The notes beneath the pieces were generated by a model. The model was not told where the DNA came from. It ran no database searches and saw only the letters and a list, made by a program, of their open reading frames with translations. A DNA stretch of 11,010 nt from positions 1 through 11,010 of the forward strand of contig DATFXF010000164.1 of the NCBI GenBank assembly GCA_035258565.1, given 5' to 3'. This stretch comes from DATFXF01 sp035258565. GTDB taxonomy: Bacteria; Acidobacteriota; Terriglobia; Acidiferrales; UBA7541. This document shows, piece by piece, positions 7,339 to 11,010 of this stretch; the first letter of the stretch is position 1; each line of letters begins with the position of its first letter. The position numbers were made by a program, and so were the translations under genes.

Positions 7339-8532
7339 GTGCATATCCTCCTTCTGAACGAGTATTACCCGCCGGACACCTCCGCCACCGCAAAGATGGC
7401 AGAGATGGCCGTCGAAGCGCTCGGGCGGCGCCATCGTGTGACCGTATTGGCCGGGCGGCCTTCCTATGATCCCACGGAGCGCCATCCTTACTATCTGTTG
7501 CGACGCGAAGTCCGGGGCAACGTGACTGTCGAGCGCGTCGGCTCCTCGACCTATCCACGTTTTCGGATGAGGCATAGGCTGAGCAATTACATCTCTTACT
7601 TGTCGCTTGCCGTGCCACGCGCAATGGCGATTCGCGCCCACGTCATCCTGGCCATGACCGACCCGCCCATCGCCGGCATTGCCGGGGCGCTGGTGTCCAG
7701 GCTCACCGGGCGGCCCTTTGTCTACAACATCCGTGATCTCTATCCAGACATGGCCCTGGGGGGTAAGATTGTTCGCCCTAGCCGCTGGGTGGACGGCTGG
7801 GAGAATTTGCATCGGCGCGCACTGCGGCAAGCAGCACGGGTGATTGTTCTCGGGGAGGACATGCGCGACCGCATCATCAGCAAGGGCGTGGACCCGGCTC
7901 GCATCGCCATTGTCCGCGACGGCGCGCCCGTACCGGACAGCGTTCCCCCCGCAACCCACCCAGCGGTGCAGGAGATCCGCTGTGGCTTTCCTTTCGTTGT
8001 CCTGCATGCCGGCAACCTGGGCTTCTCGGGCGCCTGGGAGACGCTGGTTCAGGCCGCGCGCTTGTTGGAGAACGACAGCGTCGGCTTTGTCTTTGTTGGC
8101 GAAGGAGCCGTGCGCGCACAAATGGAAGCTTCCGCCAGCAGTTGCCAAGGGGTGCGATTCCTGCCTTTTCGACCGCCGGAGGAGGTGCCCTACGTGCTGG
8201 CCGCCGGCGACCTGCATGTGGTGACCGTTCGGCGGGGGTTGGAAGGAGTGGTTGTGCCAAGCAAGCTCTATCCCATCTTGGCGGCCGGGCGCCCCGTCCT
8301 GGCCGTTGCGCCGGAAGAAAGTGATGTGGCGCGCATTGTCCGTCGGGAAGGCTGCGGCGTCGCGGCAGATCCGGACGATCCGCGAGCAGTCGCTGAGGCT
8401 GTCCGACGGCTGCGGCGCGGCCCCTCCGAGCTTGCGGACATGGGCCGCAGGGCCCGGGAGATCGCGGACAACTACGATCGAGTGAAGCAGTTTGAAATCT
8501 TCACGCGAGTCGTGGAGGGTGTGGGCACCTGA
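7339..8532 (+). CDS. WbuB-like GT4 family glycosyltransferase
   Basis: A GT-B glycosyltransferase of 397 residues from the WbuB/WcaI-like branch. That branch is recognised by the N-terminal NEYYPPDTSATAKM (7-20), the central VYNIRDLYPDMA (128-139) and the C-terminal LEGVVVPSKLYPILAAGRPV (301-320), which takes the place of the classical E-x7-E motif. HAGNLGFSGAWETL (223-236) is the donor-site loop. WbuB itself adds an N-acetylated deoxy-hexosamine early in O-antigen assembly, and related enzymes act close to the polyprenyl carrier. An early step on the lipid-linked glycan is plausible, but the sugar is unknown. I chose GTG at 7339 because homologues begin at this strand. The same frame is open back to TTG at 7276, whose TTGA overlaps the previous stop and follows GGAGG (7259-7263), so a version 21 residues longer is possible. 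The stop lies two bases before the epimerase gene. Confidence 0.91.
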   Translation: MHILLLNEYYPPDTSATAKMAEMAVEALGRRHRVTVLAGRPSYDPTERHPYYLLRREVRGNVTVERVGSSTYPRFRMRHRLSNYISYLSLAVPRAMAIRAHVILAMTDPPIAGIAGALVSRLTGRPFVYNIRDLYPDMALGGKIVRPSRWVDGWENLHRRALRQAARVIVLGEDMRDRIISKGVDPARIAIVRDGAPVPDSVPPATHPAVQEIRCGFPFVVLHAGNLGFSGAWETLVQAARLLENDSVGFVFVGEGAVRAQMEASASSCQGVRFLPFRPPEEVPYVLAAGDLHVVTVRRGLEGVVVPSKLYPILAAGRPVLAVAPEESDVARIVRREGCGVAADPDDPRAVAEAVRRLRRGPSELADMGRRAREIADNYDRVKQFEIFTRVVEGVGT

Positions 8533-8534
8533 CG

Positions 8535-9563
8535 ATGCGAACGGAAACCATGTGGACGAATCAGAAGGTGTTCGTGACCGGCGGGGCATCTTTCATCGGG
8601 TCCCACCTAGTGGACCAGCTTGTGGCGCGGGGCGCGTGCGTCCGAGTGGTGGACGACCTCTCGAGCGGTCGCCTTGAAAATCTGCAGAAGCATCTGGCCA
8701 ATGGCAAGGTTGAGTTCCTGCAGGCCGACTTGCGCGAGCCGGGAGTGGCCCGGGCCGCAATGCAGGGGATCCAAACGGTTTTTCATCTCGCGGCGGACCA
8801 CGGCGGTCGCGGATACGTGGATCTGCACCAGGCAGGGCCAGCTTCGAATTTTTTCCTCGACGGTCTACTCTTTGCCGAAGCGCTCAAGGCTAAAGTGAAC
8901 AAGGTGATCTTTGCCTCGTCAGGATGCGTCTATCCGAATTTCCTGCAGTCCGACGTGAACAAGGAAATCTATCTCACTGAGGATCTCACCAAGGGGCCCA
9001 ACGACGCAGACAACATGTACGGCTGGGCCAAACTGATGGGGGAGTTTACGCTGCAGGCCTATGCGCGTGAACACGGCCTCAAGGCAGCCTCGTGCCGCTA
9101 CTTCACCGTGTACGGCCCGCGGGGAGTGGAAAACCATGCCGTCATCGCGATGATTGCGCGGGCCTTTGTTGGACAGAACCCGTTTGAAGTCTGGGGCGAT
9201 GGCAGACAAATCCGCAACTGGACGTATATCGACGACATCGTCTCGGGTACGATCCTGGCTGCCGAAAGAATTGACGACGGAACCGCGGTCAACTTGGGTA
9301 CGATGGAACGTGTCCGGGTCATTGAGGCGGTGAAAATGGTGCTCGAACACACCGGACACAAGGCGGAGATCAAACTGCGACCCGATATGCCTACCGGACC
9401 GCTGAACCGCGTAGCGGATAATTCGCTGGCCAAGAGACTTCTGGGCTGGGAGCCAAAGGTCCCGTTCCGGGAGGGCCTCGGGCGAACGATCGACTGGTAT
9501 TACCACACCAAAGATTGTGAGCAGGTAAGAGCGATCTTAAACCAGGTGCTGACCGAACGCTGA
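8535..9563 (+). CDS. NAD-dependent SDR sugar-nucleotide epimerase, GDP-mannose 3,5-epimerase-like
   Basis: An extended short-chain dehydrogenase/reductase of 342 residues. The dinucleotide loop is TGGASFIGSHL (15-25), with Asp40 at the end of the second strand indicating NAD rather than NADP. The catalytic site is SSGCVYP (128-134) plus YGWAK (162-166). The run HLAADHGGRGYVD (84-96), the Cys in SSGC, and FEVWGDGRQIRNWTYIDDIV (217-236) are most like GDP-mannose 3,5-epimerases, in which that Cys takes part in proton transfer at the sugar. The second acid/base Lys of plant GME is not evident; the corresponding stretch reads GVENHAV. A different epimerisation or another nucleotide sugar is therefore possible. 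It probably supplies a rare activated sugar to the glycosyltransferases. The ATG at 8535 is two bases after the previous stop. An in-frame ATG at 8550 would lose five residues and is equally acceptable. Confidence 0.92.
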   Translation: MRTETMWTNQKVFVTGGASFIGSHLVDQLVARGACVRVVDDLSSGRLENLQKHLANGKVEFLQADLREPGVARAAMQGIQTVFHLAADHGGRGYVDLHQAGPASNFFLDGLLFAEALKAKVNKVIFASSGCVYPNFLQSDVNKEIYLTEDLTKGPNDADNMYGWAKLMGEFTLQAYAREHGLKAASCRYFTVYGPRGVENHAVIAMIARAFVGQNPFEVWGDGRQIRNWTYIDDIVSGTILAAERIDDGTAVNLGTMERVRVIEAVKMVLEHTGHKAEIKLRPDMPTGPLNRVADNSLAKRLLGWEPKVPFREGLGRTIDWYYHTKDCEQVRAILNQVLTER

Positions 9564-9573
9564 TCTGAGCTGC

Positions 9574-9580
9574 GGAGGAG
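9574..9580 (+). promoter_or_regulatory. Strong ribosome binding site for the WecA-like gene
   Basis: GGAGGAG ends seven bases before the GTG at 9588. It is the best Shine-Dalgarno sequence in the operon and decides the GTG start, since no ATG nearby fits. Confidence 0.75.
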
Positions 9581-9587
9581 TGTTCCC

Positions 9588-10634
9588 GTGCTTGCTGTCC
9601 TGCTCGCCTTCACCGTCGGTTTCATTACCTCGCTTGGTTTGACGGTTCCCGTACGCCAACTCGCCCTGCGTGTGGGTATGGTTGATCATCCCGGTCCTCG
9701 AAAGGTTCACCTGGCACCCGTCCCGTTGCTCGGCGGTCTGGCCATCTATTGCGCTGTTATTCTCGCGATTCTCGTGTCCTTGCATGGGACCGCGCGGGCG
9801 CAAGCCTTAGGTATTCTCATTGCGGCGACGCTGGTCGTGCTGGTCGGCATCCTGGACGATCGAGGCATGCTTCACCATCAGATCAAATTGTTCGGCGGTA
9901 TGCCTGCGGCGGCGCTGATCCTGATGGCGTCGGGCATCCGAGCTCAGGTGTTTTCCGTCATCTTGCCCGGCCAGGCCGGGCAGTTCGCTGACGCCGCCCT
10001 CACCGTTTTTTGGATCGTCGGCATTACGGCCGCATTCAGCATCCTCGACCATATGGACGGCCTGTGCGCCGGGGTAGCCGGAATGGCGGCGATGTTCTTT
10101 GCGATCTTCGCAAGCTGGGGTGGCCAAACTCTGGTGGCCACGCTGGCGGCAGCCGTGCTGGGTGCCGCGATCGGCTTCCTGCGCTGGAATTTCAATCCCG
10201 CCCAGATTTTCATGGGGGATGGTGGAGCGATGTTTCTGGGCTTCCTGATGGCCACGCTGGGCTTGAAGCTGAAGCTGACCGACCCGCCCGCCACCAGTTG
10301 GATGATCCCAGTTCTCATCTTGGGCGTACCGATTTTCGATACCACCATGATTTCCATCTCTCGTGCGCGCCGCGGACTGCTGCCTTTTGCCGCGCCGGGA
10401 AAGGACCACACCGCCCACCGGCTGGCCAACCTGCGCCTAGGCCAACGGGGGGCGGTGATCGCCCTGTATGGTCTCGGCGTCGTGTTTGGCCTTCTTGCCC
10501 TGCTCGTGAGGCGTCTCCCGGTGCGAGAGAGCTACGAGGTGGCGGGGCTGACCGTGCTTGCCGCCCTAGTGGCGATTGCTTTGCTGGAGCGCGCGCCCTA
10601 CGATCGGCAGGAGGGCCAGCAACGACTCGAGTGA
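9588..10634 (+). CDS. WecA/TagO/MraY-type polyprenyl-phosphate sugar-1-phosphate transferase
   Basis: An integral membrane protein of 348 residues with about ten or eleven hydrophobic segments (roughly 3-20, 46-66, 76-90, 103-118, 138-153, 162-178, 182-198, 211-228, 237-251, 288-308, 317-333). It should move a (N-acetyl)hexosamine-1-phosphate from its UDP form to undecaprenyl phosphate, the first membrane step of glycan assembly. Family motifs are DHPGPRKVHLAPVPLLGG (33-50), GILDDR (87-92), ILDHMDGLCAG (152-162), RWNFNPAQIFMGDGGAMFLG (199-218) and the cytoplasmic GKDHTAHRL (271-279). The usual NxxDGxDG appears here as SILDHMDG, keeping both Asp residues but not the Asn, and GDSGS appears as GDGGA. 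Related variants (LLDNMDGL) occur in polysaccharide clusters. Start is GTG at 9588. It is last in the operon, 24 bases after the epimerase, and its stop lies in a hairpin. The exact sugar is not predictable. Confidence 0.92.
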   Translation: MLAVLLAFTVGFITSLGLTVPVRQLALRVGMVDHPGPRKVHLAPVPLLGGLAIYCAVILAILVSLHGTARAQALGILIAATLVVLVGILDDRGMLHHQIKLFGGMPAAALILMASGIRAQVFSVILPGQAGQFADAALTVFWIVGITAAFSILDHMDGLCAGVAGMAAMFFAIFASWGGQTLVATLAAAVLGAAIGFLRWNFNPAQIFMGDGGAMFLGFLMATLGLKLKLTDPPATSWMIPVLILGVPIFDTTMISISRARRGLLPFAAPGKDHTAHRLANLRLGQRGAVIALYGLGVVFGLLALLVRRLPVRESYEVAGLTVLAALVAIALLERAPYDRQEGQQRLE

Positions 10635-10646
10635 CCTCCGTCACTC
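10629..10646 (+). terminator. Stem-loop spanning the stop codon of the WecA-like gene
   Basis: GAGTGAC (10629-10635), loop CTCC, then GTCACTC (10640-10646) make a perfect seven-pair hairpin that contains the TGA stop at 10632-10634. The following bases are AAGGCAGATCC, with no T-tract, so it is at best a weak or factor-assisted terminator. It may protect the 3' end of the operon mRNA. Confidence 0.35.
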
Positions 10647-10946
10647 AAGGCAGATCCTTAGCAAAGGCCAACGTCGGTCGAGTCGGTTGCATTCGACGAG
10701 GGCCCGCCCGCGAGCTTCGATCGCAATTCATTGATTGCGCAGCTTGCCACGTAGGCTATACTTTTGCCCGAAGTTCCGGTCTCGGCGAATTTGAACAGGC
10801 CCTGAGTTCATCTCGGTCCCGTGACCGTGTTTCGGCCGGGACTTGTTCCGAGTGGTTCAAGAGCTCCGAGATCGACCCACTCAGCCAAGCGTAACGTGCA
10901 TTGCGCGGGCGTTGACCTGTATCCTCTGAACGAAGAGAGGAGGAGG
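10635..10946 (+). other. Intergenic region with promoter-like site and leader inverted repeats
   Basis: These 312 bases hold no gene I can support. After the stop-codon hairpin comes plain sequence, then a promoter-like site at 10735-10762. A run of inverted repeats follows: TGAAC (10792-10796) with GTTCA (10806-10810), then CTCGG (10812-10816) with CCGAG (10848-10852), enclosing TCCCG (10817-10821) with CGGGA (10837-10841). An alternative stem is CGGTC (10814-10818) with GACCG (10823-10827). The region ends in a purine-rich ribosome site before the ATG at 10947. Confidence 0.45.
10735..10762 (+). promoter_or_regulatory. Candidate sigma-70-type promoter for the gene starting at 10947
   Basis: TTGCGC (10735-10740) and TATACT (10757-10762) are 16 bases apart. 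The -10 is good and the -35 fair. It lies after the operon's end and points toward the partial gene at 10947, leaving a 5' leader of about 180 bases. It is a pattern match only. Confidence 0.35.
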
Positions 10947-11010
10947 ATGAGACGGTCCAAATACCACCCCCTCTTCCGGCAAACTGCTATCGTCGGCGGA
11001 TCAGCGGCGG
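10947..11010 (+). CDS. Start of an unidentified protein, cut by the window edge
   Basis: An ATG follows a very purine-rich leader (AGAGAGGAGGAGG, 10934-10946), so a ribosome site is surely present, although its 3' repeat abuts the start codon and the effective Shine-Dalgarno is probably the first AGAGAGG or AGGAGG copy. The visible 21 codons read MRRSKYHPLFRQTAIVGGSA plus one Ala. The basic head turning hydrophobic could be the beginning of a signal peptide or membrane anchor, but too little is visible to name a family. It is preceded by a promoter-like site and a structured leader, so it probably starts a new transcription unit. Confidence 0.5.
   Translation, partial: MRRSKYHPLFRQTAIVGGSAA

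Noticed and set aside
7048..8589. A 513-codon open frame on the minus strand opposite the carbamoyltransferase end and the WbuB-like glycosyltransferase gene.
   Set aside because: The plus strand carries strongly conserved family motifs throughout. The antisense protein is low-complexity, His/Gly/Arg-rich and matches no fold I know; such shadows are usual in high-GC genes.
10631..10894. An 87-codon plus-strand frame starting with a GTG that overlaps the WecA-like stop (GTGA), containing CAACH, a haem-c-like CxxCH.
   Set aside because: The nearest AGGAGG is 16 bases away, there is no signal peptide or second haem motif, and the motif overlaps the promoter-like TATACT. A chance motif in intergenic sequence is likelier.

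Overview
The window holds seven recognisable plus-strand surface-glycan genes, one small gene of unknown function (DUF3175), and fragments of two further genes at the edges. The eight genes are closely spaced. No rRNA, tRNA, CRISPR array, insertion sequence or phage gene was seen. The DNA is GC-rich, but unevenly: hand counts of single 60-base lines give 25/60 G+C at 1-60, 29/60 at 2941-3000 and 50/60 at 4681-4740. The gene content (several GT4 glycosyltransferases, a DUF3175 protein, an AsnB/NodU-type modification pair and a WecA-like initiating transferase) fits a free-living, high-GC Gram-negative soil or sediment bacterium. Acidobacteriota or a deltaproteobacterial-type lineage is possible, but the taxon cannot be fixed from this sequence.

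Layout. (i) 1-375, minus strand: the middle of a right-handed parallel beta-helix (NosD/pectate-lyase-like) protein. It runs off the left edge and has no credible 5' end. (ii) 466-2768: two GT4 glycosyltransferases overlapping by 13 bases. (iii) 2769-3511: a junction with hairpins and the small DUF3175 gene. (iv) 3512-10634: a tight, apparently single operon. It encodes an AsnB-family glutamine amidotransferase, a NodU/CmcH-family O-carbamoyltransferase, a WbuB-like GT4 glycosyltransferase, an SDR sugar-nucleotide epimerase resembling GDP-mannose 3,5-epimerase, and a WecA/TagO-like polyprenyl-phosphate sugar-1-phosphate transferase. (v) 10635-10946: an intergenic stretch with a promoter-like sequence and inverted repeats. 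(vi) From 10947: the first codons of a new gene behind a very purine-rich leader, cut by the window edge.

How the genes may work together (inference). The WecA-like membrane enzyme would load the first sugar phosphate onto undecaprenyl phosphate. The epimerase would supply an unusual nucleotide sugar, and the three GT4 enzymes would extend the chain. The AsnB-like and NodU-like enzymes would decorate it, most likely by turning a uronate carboxyl into an amide and by adding an O-carbamoyl group. No flippase, polymerase, ABC exporter or chain-length regulator is in the window, so whether the product is a capsule/exopolysaccharide, an O-antigen, or a decorated glycolipid or secondary metabolite is open. 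The most distinctive point is the translationally coupled AsnB-carbamoyltransferase pair inside a polyprenyl-linked glycan operon.
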